DNA of 64,000 bases from Perognathus longimembris pacificus. Its lineage: Eukaryota; Chordata; Mammalia; Rodentia; Heteromyidae. Location of the stretch: NCBI RefSeq assembly GCF_023159225.1, contig NC_063171.1, positions 11,174,826-11,238,825 of the forward strand, read 5' to 3'. The notes under the pieces were generated by a model, which made no database searches, was not told where the DNA came from, and saw nothing but the letters and a program-made list of their open reading frames with translations. Every line of letters starts with the position of its first letter. Positions within the stretch are counted from its first letter, which is position 1. Positions 47,662-58,700 of the stretch are shown piece after piece. The translations under genes and the position numbers were made by a program.

Positions 47662-48390
47662 CAATTTGTCATTTCTAAAATATAGAACCTACCCACCTGC
47701 CCCACAGTAGACAAGTGGATCAAGAGAATGTGGTACATATACACAATGGAATTCTATGCCTCTATCAGAAAGAATGGCATTGCCCCATTCATAAGGAAAT
47801 TGAAGGACTTGGAAATTATCATACTAAGTGACATGAGCCAGACCCAAAGAAACATAGACTCTATGGTTTCCCTCATAGGGAATAATTAGTACATGTCTAA
47901 GATAATCCTAGCAGAAGATAACAATAGATCAATAGCTTTGTACATATGAACACACAAGATGATGCTAAGCAAAATGAATTCCAAGTAATGGAGACAAGTG
48001 GTTTAAATTGTTGTTCTTATTTTCAATATTTCATGTGAAATTATGCCTTTTTCTTTTGTCTTTCTTCCTGATGGTTTTACACCTGATATCACTGTAACTG
48101 ATTTTGTTACCCTGGGTATTGTATATATGTATATTGGAACTAGGGAATATCAGAATGAAAATACAAATGATAAAACACAAACCAATGCAACAGAAATACT
48201 AAAAAAAAAAAAACTATCTTCTGTAAACCAACTGTACAACTGATGGGGGGAAGGGAAATGGGAAGGGGGGAAGATGGGGGAAAATGCGGGTGGAGGTAAC
48301 AAATTAATCGATTAAGAAATATACCTACTGTATTATATATGAAACTCTAATCCCTCTGTACATAACTTTGACAATAAAGTAATAAAGGAA

Positions 48391-48790
48391 AAATTAAACA
48401 AAAGAAGGTTGTGGGTTATTTTTTGTCTTTTATGGGTGCCATTTGTGAGTGCTGAAACTTTTTTTTATTGATGCTGACAGGTTTTTGTTAGATTTATTAG
48501 AGGTGACCTACCAGGTGTGTTAATTGGGTTTCTGTTTTCCTTGGGGTGGTATTGAACAACTAGAAGATAGGTTTTGTGGGGAGAAAGGACCTGGTGCAGC
48601 CATTTGTAACCTATATGCCGCAGATTCCAGTCTCTGAATCCTGTGTCTGTTTCAGATAGGGGAAGCTTATGGACTTGCAGGGCTGGAAGACAACTCTTCA
48701 GGCTCTGTTCTCCAATTCTCCCACTCTGTGCTCTCCCTGTTTGGAGGTAGCTTCCAATTGATGATTCTAATAAGACTTTGCATGGAACTT
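48391..48790. other. Unassigned; open frame of uncertain origin
   Basis: A minus-strand frame of 110 codons (48465-48797) includes RDWNLRHIGYKWLHQVLS. I do not recognise it. It may be old retroelement sequence. There is no supporting start or splice context. Confidence 0.3.
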
Positions 48791-48794
48791 TCCA

Positions 48795-49385
48795 CATATT
48801 TGATTTTTATTATCTGTAAGTTATTGTACAAGGGAATTGCAACTTAAAAAGCAGTTCATAAATTATATACCTTACTCAATGTCACCCCTTTTAATATTTT
48901 CACCCATGTTTCCCCTATGTTCCCCTTCCCTTGCTCCATTTTGTGGCGATGCATTGGAATCTTGACTACATTATCTCCCTCTTCTCCTCTTTATTTGTCT
49001 ACCCATCCCCTCCATTTTAGTACTTCTTTCTGCTGTTTTATTTAACTGAACTTTGATTTTGCCTTTCTGAGAATTACACTAGTTGTGTTCTCCCTTGAAT
49101 CTACCATACTTCAGTTAATCAATTTGTATACTTGCATACCAAAATACCCAATTTTTACTTATGAGTTTAAAAGTTAAATTTAGCTTCTACCTATAAGGCA
49201 GAGCATTATAGGCAGAGCACTTTGTTTCTCTGGGCCTGACATAATTCATTTAACAGCATTTTTTTTGAGTCTTTTTATTTCTTTACAAATGGCACACTAT
49301 CATTTTTTCTAATAATGAGAAAAAATCTATTGTGCGCATATACTACAGTTCCTCAACCAATTTGTCCATTGTGGGCCAAATGATA
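48795..49385 (-). mobile_element. Old L1 3' end, antisense
   Basis: Same old 3'UTR as at 9556 and 29085: GCAACTTAAAAAGCAGTTCA, CTTACTCAATGTCACCCCTT and CTTCAGTTAATCAATTTGTA. It continues into antisense ORF2 end near 49230-49385 (TTCCTCAACCAATTTGTCCA then TTGTGGGCC). Confidence 0.72.
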
Positions 49386-49873
49386 CTTTCAAAGTTAAAC
49401 AGATTTACCACAAAAAAAAACTTTGTGTCCAAACTATTTCCCTTCAAAATTCTGCTTCAATCCAAGATACAGTAGCATTGACTATATTTTTCTGTCCTAA
49501 ACAACTACAGAAGAAGACAAAAGCTATGGGTCATATATGTTTGACACTGGCCATCCCGTGATACATGAGAGTAAATCCTGGGACATTGTACAACTGCTTC
49601 AAATGCTGAAAAAATTTCTAGGCTTCAATCTCTTGAGGAGAGGGTTTTAGCATTTGCAAACTAGTATTTTCCAAAACATGAGGAGAAAAAACAAGTAGTC
49701 TAAGCAGCTGAAGTTCACAGAACAAAGTACTAGAGAAGATAGAACCAAAAAGAAAAGGAGAGTTGAAGAGATCTTTAGAAACTTCCCTTGATTATTAAGC
49801 CTAGTACTGAGCAGAACATATGTCCAGGAAAAGTGCAAGCTAACATAGGTCTAGAAAGACTGTTTCTCCCTGT

Positions 49874-50075
49874 GTTAGCCAGCTTTCTATCACTGTGAGA
49901 AAATACCTATGACAGTGAACTTTAAATGAATGGGGACATTTAGGCCCTGGTTTCTGAGGTTTCAGACCATGGTTGGTATTTCTTTTGTTTTGGGGGTAGG
50001 GGTGATGCAGAAATCATGGCAGAAAAGGCATGAACGAACAAAGATATTCAGTTTAAGGTAGGTATTCAGCCTAGG
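49874..50075 (-). mobile_element. MaLR-type LTR fragment, antisense
   Basis: TGTTAGCCAGCTTTCTATCA then CTGTGAGAAAATACC and TTTCTGAGGTTTCAGACCAT match the antisense start of rodent MaLR LTRs, as at 6485. The right boundary is unclear and might reach about 50240. Confidence 0.55.
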
Positions 50076-50806
50076 CAAGATTCTGTCTCTCAGATAGTCA
50101 GTAAGGATCCCACAGATTGCAGCTTTGAACTACTGACTCCTTAGCTAAGTAATATAGTGCATTTAGTTAGAAAGATGTGGCCACACAGCTGTCAGAACTG
50201 GTGGAATTATATCTGCAAGACTCCCATTGCTGTGTCTGATGCTGGAGCTCCAAGTTACTAGGAAGTACGTAAGGAAAGATGAATGTACAGTGGAGGTAGA
50301 GAAAAAGTAAGATGAACACCACAAGCATGGATTGGATCCCACAAAAAAGAGACTGGTTTCTGTGCCCCTGTCTTTGATGGTGTCACAGCTAACAGCTTTC
50401 CAGATTTTAACACTCTGAAGGGCTTCAGGGTACACATGGGAAGGCGACACAGTTGATGATGATTGCTACTTCATATCCACAAAGCACATAAGTGACAAAA
50501 TGAGTGATCAATAAAATGGCTGCATGCTCCTCACAATTCACCTATCACAATCAATTCTGTGGTCCATCGTACTCAGAAACCAATAGTAAAGTGAGTTTGT
50601 GGAAAGTAAATCAACAAAGCCAAGTTGACACATTAGTTTAAAAGCCACTGCAGCACCTATAATAGCATATTTGAGAGAGAGGGAATTTCAATTTACTCAT
50701 ATTTTTCTAAGACCAATTAGCACCATCAATCAAAAAATTGTCAGTGAATTCTCTGTCTAAGCTTGTCACATGTTAAATTGTTCTGTTATCACCTTTCCTT
50801 GCATTT

Positions 50807-50822
50807 AGAAATGTGCTTGGGA
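50807..50822. repeat. 5' TSD of the 50.8-kb L1
   Basis: AGAAATGTGCTTGGGA recurs with one mismatch at 53972-53987 after the A tail. Confidence 0.92.
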
Positions 50823-53457
50823 ATAACCGAAATTCAGAAAATAATAAGGGACTATTTTGCAAACCTTTATGCCAACAAATTCGAGAACTTGGAAGAAATG
50901 GATGATTTCCTAGAAAAAATTCATATCCCCAAGCTCAACCATGAAGATTTAAACCTTCTAAACAGACCCATATCCAGTATTGAAATAGAAACGGCAATAA
51001 ATGATCTCCCATCCAAGAAAAGCCCAGGTCCAGACGGATTCACTGCAGAATTCTACAAGGCCTTCAAAATAGAACTCACACCAATATTTCTCAAACTCTT
51101 CAAGGAAATTGAAAGAGAATGTTCACTACCAGACTCATTCTATGAAGCCAGTATAACCCTCATCCCAAAACCAGGCAGAGACTCATCACAGAAAGAGGAC
51201 TACAGACCGATCTCCCTGATGAACATAGATGCAAAAATTCTCAACAAAATTCTGGCCAATTGACTTCAACAGGTCATCAAAAAAATCATACACCACGATC
51301 AAACTGGATTCATCCCAGGGATGCAAAGTTGGTTTAATATACGCAAGTCAATTAATGTAATCCACCACATCAACCGGAGCAAGCTAAAGAACCACATGGT
51401 TTTATCTCTGGATGCGGAAAAAGCGTTCGACAAAAATCCAGCACCCATTTATGCTAAAAGCCCTGGAAAAACTGGGATTCCAGGGAACATTCTTGACTAT
51501 AATCAAGGCAGTTTATGACAAACCAACAGCTAGCATAACTCTAAATGGTGAAAAACTAAAGCCATTCCCTTTAAAATCAGGAACAAGGCAGGGATGTCCA
51601 CTCTCTCCCCTGCTCTTCAACATAGTATTAGAATTCCTAGCCCGAGCAATTAGGCAAGAAGAGAATATAAAGGGGATCCAAATAGGAAAAGATGAAGTTA
51701 AACTTTCTCTCTTCGCAGATGACATGATCCTATACCTAAAGAATCCCATAGACTCTACCCCCAAGCTACTACAGCTGATCCAAAAGGTTGGCAAAGTTTC
51801 AGGATATAAAATAAATCTTCAAAAATCACCGGCCTTTCTCTATGCTAACAACCCGAAGACCGAGGCTGAAATCAGGAAAACAACTCCTTTTGCAATAGCC
51901 CCCCAAAACATAAAATACCTAGGAATAACCTTAACCAAAGAAGTGAAAGACCTCTTTGATGAGAACTTTAAAAGCTTGAAAAACGAAATTAAGTCAGAAC
52001 TACGGAAATGGAAAACCCTCCCATGCTCCTGGATTGGGAGGATTAATATAATCAAAATGGCAATATTGCCAAAGGCTATCTACAAATTCAATGCAATACC
52101 CATGAATATCCCAACACCATTCTTTAATGAAATAGAGGAAGCAATCCAGAAATACATATGGAACAATAAAAGACCTAGAATAGCAAAAACAATCCTAAGC
52201 AGAAAGAACAGCACTGGAGGAATTACAATACCCAACTTCAAGCTGTATTATAAAGCTATAGTAATAAAAACAGCTTGGTATTGGCACCGGAACAGGCCTG
52301 AAGACCAATGGAACAGAATTGAAGACCCAGAAATGAACCCACAGAACTATGCCTACTTAATCTTTGATAAAGGAGCTAAAACAATAGTGTGGAAGAAAGA
52401 TAGCCTCTTTAACAAGTGGTGCTGGCAAAACTGGCTCAACACATGCAACAAACTAAAACTAGATCCTTATATATCACCCTGCACCAAAATCAATTCCAAA
52501 TGGATTAAAGACCTCGAAATCAAAACAGACACCCTAAAAACACTAAAGGAAGGAGTAGGAGAAACACCTGGGCTCCTTGGTGCAGGATGGAACTTCCTTA
52601 ACAAAGACCCAGAAAAGCTACAAATCAAAGAATGGTTGGACAAATGGGACTGCATCAAACTGCAGAGCTTCTGCATGGCAAAGGAAATAGCTCGCAAGAT
52701 AAACAGAAAGCCCACAGACTGGGAGAAGATGTTTACCGGACATTCAACAGACAAAGGCCTCATCTCTAAAATATATGCAGAACTAAAAAAATTGCCTTCT
52801 TCCAAAACAAAACCTCAAAGAACCAATAGCCCCCTCATCAAGTGGGTTAAAGACTTACAAAGAGACTTCTCTGATGAGGAAATGAGAATGGCCAAGAGAC
52901 ATATGAAAAAATGCTCTACATCACTGGCCATAAAAGAAATGCAAATCAAAACAACATTGAGATTCCATCTCACCCCAGTAAGAATGTCATATATCAAGAA
53001 AACTAACAATAACAATTGTTGGAGGGGATGTGGCCAAAAGGGAACCCTACTTCATTGTTGGTGGGAATGTAAACTGGTTCAGCCACTCTGGCAAGCAGTT
53101 TGGAGATTCCTCAGAAGGCTAAATATAGAACTCCCCTATGACCCAACAGCCCCACTTTTGGGTATCTATCCAAAAGACCACAAACAAAATCACAGTAATG
53201 CCACCAGCACAACAATGTTCATCGCAGCACAATTTGTCATAGCGAGAATCTGGAACCAGCCCAGATGCCCCTCAGTAGACGAATGGATCAGGAAAATGTG
53301 GTACATATACACAATGGAATTTTATGCCTCTATCAGAAAGAATGACATTGTCCCATTTGTAAGGAAATGGAAGGACTTGGAAAAAGTTATACTAAGTGAA
53401 GTGAGCCAGACCCAAAGAAACATGGACTCTATGGTCTCCCTTATTGGGAATAATTAG
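50823..53457 (+). pseudogene. L1 ORF2 RT and C-terminal part, near-open
   Basis: Two defects break the frame. A TGA at 51261-51263 replaces a codon that is open in the full-length copy, and one extra A near 51430-51436 shifts the frame. After this, one frame is open for 681 codons (51412-53457) to the natural stop. It keeps the RT core with [16 protein letters not shown] and the active-site FADD (51712-51723), and the Cys-x3-Cys-x7-His-x4-Cys knuckle near 53014-53070. It has no start codon context of its own and no endonuclease, so it is not an autonomous gene. Confidence 0.9.
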
Positions 53458-53971
53458 TACAGGTTTAGGCAAGTCATAGCAGAGCATCACAATGCCCAAT
53501 AGCTATACCCTTATGAACACATAAGATGATGCTAAGTGAAATGAACTCCATGTTATGGAAACAGTTGTAACTACTTTGAACGTCCTATGTGTATCTGTAG
53601 CTTCTATTATTGATGATGTTCTTGTATCACCTTCCTGTGGTTGTACCTACACTATCTCTTGTAATCTTATCTGAGTATATTGGAAACCCTGTATACTGGT
53701 ATTGGAAGTAGGAAATTAAATGGGAATACCAAATTTGAGAGACACAGGGTAAAAAAAGACAATCAACTACAAAAGCAATACTGGCAAAACTGTTTGGTGT
53801 AAGTGAACTGAACACCTCTGTGGGGGGGTGGGGAAGGGGGAGGTAGGAGGGTTGTATGAGTGACAAGGTAACAAACTGTACAAGAAATGTATCCAGTGCC
53901 TAACGTATGAAATGTAACCTTTCTGTACATCAGTTTGATAATAAAAATTTGAAAAAAAAAAAAAAAAAAAA
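50823..53971 (+). mobile_element. Young 5'-truncated L1 (about 3.1 kb)
   Basis: Covers the RT, C-terminal region and 3'UTR. It ends in AATAAA and a pure A tail of 20 bases (53952-53971), bounded by a 16-bp TSD with one mismatch. It is very close by eye to the same part of the full-length L1. Lacks ORF1 and the endonuclease region because of 5' truncation. Confidence 0.95.
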
Positions 53972-53987
53972 AGAATTGTGCTTGGGA

Positions 53988-54115
53988 TTGGCATGGTGGT
54001 ATATGCTTGAAATCCCTGATCTTGAAAGATTGAGACAAGAAGATCATGATTTTCAGGACAGCTTGTGCTATAAGAGATTATTTCAAAAGAAAAATAGTAG
54101 GAAAGAAAGAAATCC
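53988..54115 (+). repeat. Old B1-like (7SL-derived) SINE
   Basis: TTGGCATGGTGGTATATGCT, GAAATCCCTGATCTTGAAAG and GAGACAAGAAGATCATGATT follow the 7SL/B1 order, with an A-rich end at 54090-54110. Diverged. The L1 at 50823-53971 landed at or near its 5' edge. Confidence 0.68.
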
Positions 54116-55904
54116 TGCTTGACTAGTATAATCAACTCACATTAACACATGGCCCTATCTACCTTGTATTTAACAGGTCATATAGCACCCATCTGATGTA
54201 AAAAGGAACATAAATCCTCTTTAAAAAAATACCAATGGAAGATTCTGTCTCTATAGAACTCCCCCTCTACGAACAGAAGGGCTGAAATCACAGAGAAAGC
54301 ATGAGTACCTCACGAAAGACATTCTCACTCTCGTCTACAGAGCAGCTTCTGGAAGCTAGCCCTTCCCCTACTGCCAAAGAAAAGCTCCATCTTTGGCACT
54401 GGCATAGGGTCACATCAAACTGGAACTAAAGTAGGACTGGGGAAAGCCAGGACAAAGGGACCATCTTTGAAAAGGGCAAGAGGGACCGACCAGTGAGAGC
54501 CAGCTCTGCCCAGGAGAACGACCCCTTCCCAGATGGGAGGCACGTCCTGGGTCAAGGCTCACAGACTCAGGTGAACTCAACCAGAGGTGCCCCGCCCTGC
54601 CCGCCAGAATTTCTAAATTAAAACTGAAAGCAGTGAGCAGCTACCAGTGTCCCGGAACAACCAGACATGAGAATAAACAGTTCCCAAGATAGACAGACAG
54701 TCCCATCACAGAGAAAGCCCAATTCCCAGCCAGAAACAGAGCTGAATTCCATAGCCAGCTCCTCCCAGGAGGCGGCCCCACTCAGAAGGGAGGAACCTCC
54801 CCCAGACAAGCAACTGTCAGCCAGATAAATGAGGACAGAGGCGCCCCACCCTGCTGAGTCCACAGCCTATCAAAGCCAGGTGTTAAAGGCAGCAGTCACA
54901 CAGCAGACGGAAGGATTCAGGGTATCCAAGACTGTTCATGTCCCCCATCTACAGAGGATACCCAAGTCCTACCTGCAAGCTGTGTAAACCACAGAGCCCC
55001 AGGATTTCACTAACAGGGGAGGAGGGTCAAAACAGATCCACACCCTGCAAACTGAAAGCAAGTCAAACCAGCCAAACAGCAGGAAAATAGACTGCAGACC
55101 CTCACAAGGAAACCAGATACTGGATAGAGCCCACCCAAACAAGGAAGACTCCATTTTTTTAAACATTTTTTAAATTTTTTATTTTCTATTTTTAATTTCT
55201 GAGACATCGTTGTTTGTTTTTTTTTTTTCCATTTTTGTTTGTTTTTTCAGAATTTTTTTGTTTTTCTGCGTCTTTAAAATAATTTTTTTGTGTTTTATGC
55301 ATTTGTCTTCCAGTATTTTTTCTTTGTTTCTCTCTTCACATTCTCTTTCTTTAAAATTACTTTCCTATGACTAACACCTTCACTCTTTTCTGCTGACTCT
55401 TCATTGTCTATCATTTTAACCTTGGTCTTTCTATTCAGTCTACTCTTCTCCACATTTCCACGTCACTGAAACTAAACCAAAAATCATCACACACCCCCCC
55501 ATACATTTTACTCTATTCTCTTCACTACCTTTAACTTACCCTCCTGATTTACTTCCAGGACCTCCAGACTCCATTGACCCCTGGTTATTGGATAGAGGGT
55601 ATCCCTGTTCAATCCAAGTAAATCGAAGGGGTTCATAGAGAAATCCAGCCAGTCCAAAAAGAACTTAATATAAGAACAAAAATAGCTCATAGGGTTGTAA
55701 TAGTAAATAAGTAATGACTGAATACAGGGCTCAGGATTGGTTGTTATATTGAAATTGTATTCTTTAGGAACACCAAATCTAATGTTATATACAGGTATAT
55801 AAGGTATCTGTACATAACTGAATTTCTAAGGTATACACAACAGTGCTTGGTAAGGTCTGCTTTGGGTCTTAAACGGTGCTCACAGGTGCTTGTAGATTGG
55901 CATT

Positions 55905-56760
55905 CCCAATCCAAATAGGCTGAAGAAGCAGAAGAAAGATGGAAAACAATGGAGTCTCATCTCCCACTCAAAACAAGGCAGTCAATCAAAGACATAGAAG
56001 AGAACCCTCAAAATGCTCTACAAAGTCTACTGATAAAAATGTTAAATGAAAGGTGTTGGGCTCGGGTACTCTTCTTTCTACACTCCCTTTCACACCCTCT
56101 CCCCTAGTCACCCGGCCCGCAGATGAAGCAGGTGAAGTGGGAGAGTCAGCACCGCCTGCCGCGCGCGTGGCCTGGCTGAGAATGTGAGCCCGCCCCCTTT
56201 AGACAAAGTCAGGCATACACATGTCTCCGGGTCAGCTTCTTAGAGTGAACTAACTTTATTGAGGCAAGGGTAAGGGGAGATGATTCTGAGGGGAGGGGAT
56301 TGGCCAGGATGCCGATAGGCTGAAAGCTGTCACATGATCTCCCCTTGAGCTAACTCAGGGCGGAGCTGGTAGGTGGGCGGGCTGGCTGGAGAGTTGGGGG
56401 CTGGGTGCAAGGGCAAACCCAGAGAGGACAGCCTGCTTCCGCATTCCCCCAGGGCTTGGGGGAGGGGCATCAAGCCTAAGGGCCAGATCCCAACAGAAAG
56501 GTTTGAATCAATCAATCAATCCATCCATAAAGTAATAGATGATTTCATAGCCTTGACAATTTGAAAGATAAATGAACTTCAAGAGTCAAATGAAAAGATA
56601 GCTACCCAGCTAAAAGATTTGAGAGACAGCACTCAAAACCAAATTAATGAAGTAAAGTCCATGCAGGACCTAAGAGAAAATTATAGCAAAGACATGGAAA
56701 TCATCAGGAAAGACCAGCCAGAAGGAAAAGAGATTCAAAATCAAGTAGCTAGCCTACAGT
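55905..56760 (+). pseudogene. L1 ORF1 N-terminal remnant, split by LTR
   Basis: The N-terminal region (about 55905-56053) and coiled-coil region (56502-56760) match ORF1 of the full-length L1, with the LTR and several indels between and within them. The expected start ATG is lost: the position reads ATAGGC. It ends inside the coiled coil. No RRM or C-terminal part remains. Confidence 0.78.
56054..56495 (-). mobile_element. Solo LTR, ERVK-like (442 bp), in L1 ORF1
   Basis: Ends are TGTTGGG and CCCAACA, a perfect 7-bp inverted repeat with TG...CA. The 6-bp TSD GAAAGG lies at 56048-56053 and 56496-56501. On the minus strand AATAAA (56255-56260) is followed by about 200 bp of GC-rich R-U5, including a CpG-rich patch near 56155-56170. 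The 6-bp TSD is the class II (ERVK) rule. No internal region, so a solo LTR. Confidence 0.9.
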
Positions 56761-56769
56761 TCCCCCTCT

Positions 56770-58570
56770 GATTTTACAGAGTCATAGGGAAAAACCTTAG
56801 AGTATGTGCTCTTAGAAATGAAATGAAGATATTGGCAAACTCACAGAATAATCCAGAATAAAAATAGGCAAGTGAATGGACTTAAATCATGGCTGCCTCA
56901 AAAGAATAATTTTCCAATGTGAACTTTGGAGGTTAATATGCTCTATGTGAAAAATAACTCAGTGGTGACAAAATAAGTCCACAGAATACTACCTTCCTGA
57001 AAGGGAGAAAGGTAGTATAAGAATAATGGCTTGAGTCCTACATACTGACCGGAAGTCCTAAAGATGGAGCATGGCCACTCAATGTTTGTTGAGTCCATCT
57101 GGGTAAGTTAGATTTTTATTCTTATAATAAATTCCTGGAACAACCAGGCATATGGTTTTAGAGAGTCCAGTCCATGAGCAGGTACCCCCTTCCCCCCCTT
57201 TTTAGAGCTGTGGTAGAGCTGCTTCATGGCCATGGCTAGTAATATATCTCAGATCAAGACATCTCATTTTATGGTTGAGGGGCAAAGCAAAGAGAGACTT
57301 GTATCCTATAGTTCTATTTGAGGACTGGCTCTCATGCTAAACACCTATCACTAGTCACCTACCCATCCTCATCCATGTTTCTACCATCCTCCAATATCAA
57401 AATACAGGGAAGAAAGCCCCAAAGCTCAGTCTTTTGGAGAAAATTTCAAGAGCTAAACTATATCAAGAATCAAGAAACTCTGTGAAATTTATGTTACTGG
57501 TCTGAAAAGGAGTTCTGATTTCTACATTACAAATTCCTTTATGCATTTCTTTTTTTTCCACAGAAACCTCAGGGACTTGAGTGTCTGCACAGCTTTCTAC
57601 TGCCCATAATTAAATATGTGCCTTTTCACTTTTGCAATTCTCCTCTGAAGTAATCAGAGAGGAGCATTTTCAGAAAACTCAAGCTGATAAAAGCAGTCTA
57701 GAGGTAGAGGGGTTCTGGGAACCAGGCATGGGGAAACAGGCTCAGGTGATCCACAGCCATCAATCAAGGGCACAGGCAGCCTACCTCTTAAGCACTATTC
57801 TGGATCGAAGACCAGCACTTAAGATATGCAGGGTGCTTTCTGTCCTTGACATAATTACCTTTGCCCAGAAAGCATTAATGGCTTCTTAGGATGAGGAAAC
57901 TGCGGTGAGGTATGAGGTGCTATTTGTGGCAAACTGAAGATGAATGAGGTTTTAGTTCCATTGATTTGTGGTTTAATACCTCAGATTGGTAATTTCTAGG
58001 CATAACATCAGATCTTAGATTTCATTTCATTTCACTTGGGAAATTTGTGATTATGGATGGTTACAGCTTTTCACTTCTTCAACAAACCCAAGAGTTACAG
58101 AATGTGAGGATTGAGTACTTGCTCTTTGTCTCTCTGCTTAAAATTATGATTGGTCCTTGATATGTTTTACATTAGGCTCGTTGGAGAGTGTCAAATGTCA
58201 TGAATTACAGCTACAATTTTCATCAAGCACCTAAGAAGAGCTCATAATTAATCTTAAGTTAGGCTTCCTAATGAAATGATGATGCAAAGAAATTCACTGG
58301 AGTATTCAGTTCTCCAGTTTCTCCATTCCCCCAACTGTGTACTCCAGCAAATATTAAACTTTGCTTTGTCTCATAACTCATCAAGGTACATTGACTTATT
58401 GGTCCCAATTGTTCATCTGTCTACTGTTACTCTGTCTTCTTGTTTTGCAAATTTGCAGTTTTTTCCAGTAAATATTTAAATTCCCTAATTCATAACTTGG
58501 GATATGGCCTTGTGACTTGCTTTGGCTAATTGGATAGCAGGGAGAATGATAAGCCTGTCAGTCCTGTCCA
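56770..58570. other. No recognised gene or repeat
   Basis: About 1.8 kb of unassigned sequence. An 85-codon frame at 57632-57889 has no recognised domain. It is one of the few longer stretches with no visible repeat. Confidence 0.4.
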
Positions 58571-58571
58571 T

Positions 58572-58700
58572 ACATTTTTAAAAATAATTTTTATTGTAAA
58601 GGTGATGTACAAGGGGTTACTGTTTTATAAAGCAGGTAATGGGTCAACATTTTTTTTTACCTTTATCACCCATCCATACATGTTAAACTTCATATGCTTT
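58572..58700 (-). mobile_element. Degenerate L1 3' end, antisense
   Basis: TTATTGTAAAGGTGATGTAC then AAGGGGTTACTGTTTTATAA matches the antisense end of the young L1 3'UTR with many changes. Short. Confidence 0.6.

Larger units (their letters stand above)
43779..47887 (+). pseudogene. L1 ORF2 remnant, heavily degraded
   Basis: Only short open pieces remain: 43779-44048 (endonuclease, with the GDFN motif), 44121-44417 (another part of the endonuclease), 46091-46276 and 46182-46412 (post-RT). The equivalents of the RT active-site region near 45855-45880 and of the zinc knuckle near 47172-47222 are scrambled by indels or stops. Host ORF2 position of the 5' truncation is about codon 88. It cannot encode an active protein. 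Confidence 0.87.
43779..48390 (+). mobile_element. Older 5'-truncated L1 with two nested insertions
   Basis: Starts within the endonuclease domain of ORF2 (GAAGAGACAAAGAATGTTAC aligns with 18340-18370 of the full-length copy) and runs through the RT and C-terminal regions to a 3'UTR and tail near 48390. It is visibly more diverged from both young copies than they are from each other. A dimeric SINE (44422-44627) and a solo LTR (47388-47661) sit inside it, so it predates both. Confidence 0.92.
54277..56760 (+). mobile_element. L1 head: 5'UTR plus part of ORF1, no 3' end
   Basis: From GGGCTGAAATCACAGAGAAA it follows the full-length L1 5'UTR (15267 onward) and ORF1 up to AGCCTACAGT (56760), where similarity stops abruptly. 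There is no ORF2, 3'UTR or A tail. The 9-mer TCCCCCTCT occurs just before the start (54260-54268) and just after the end (56761-56769). A solo LTR at 56054-56495 interrupts it. Confidence 0.88.

Noticed and set aside
31123..56495. An intact provirus between LTRs
   Set aside because: The three LTRs differ from each other, each has its own TSD, and no gag, pol or env-like sequence lies between or beside them.
57632..57889. 85-codon plus-strand frame as a possible exon
   Set aside because: No recognised family and no convincing splice sites or conservation evidence from the sequence alone.
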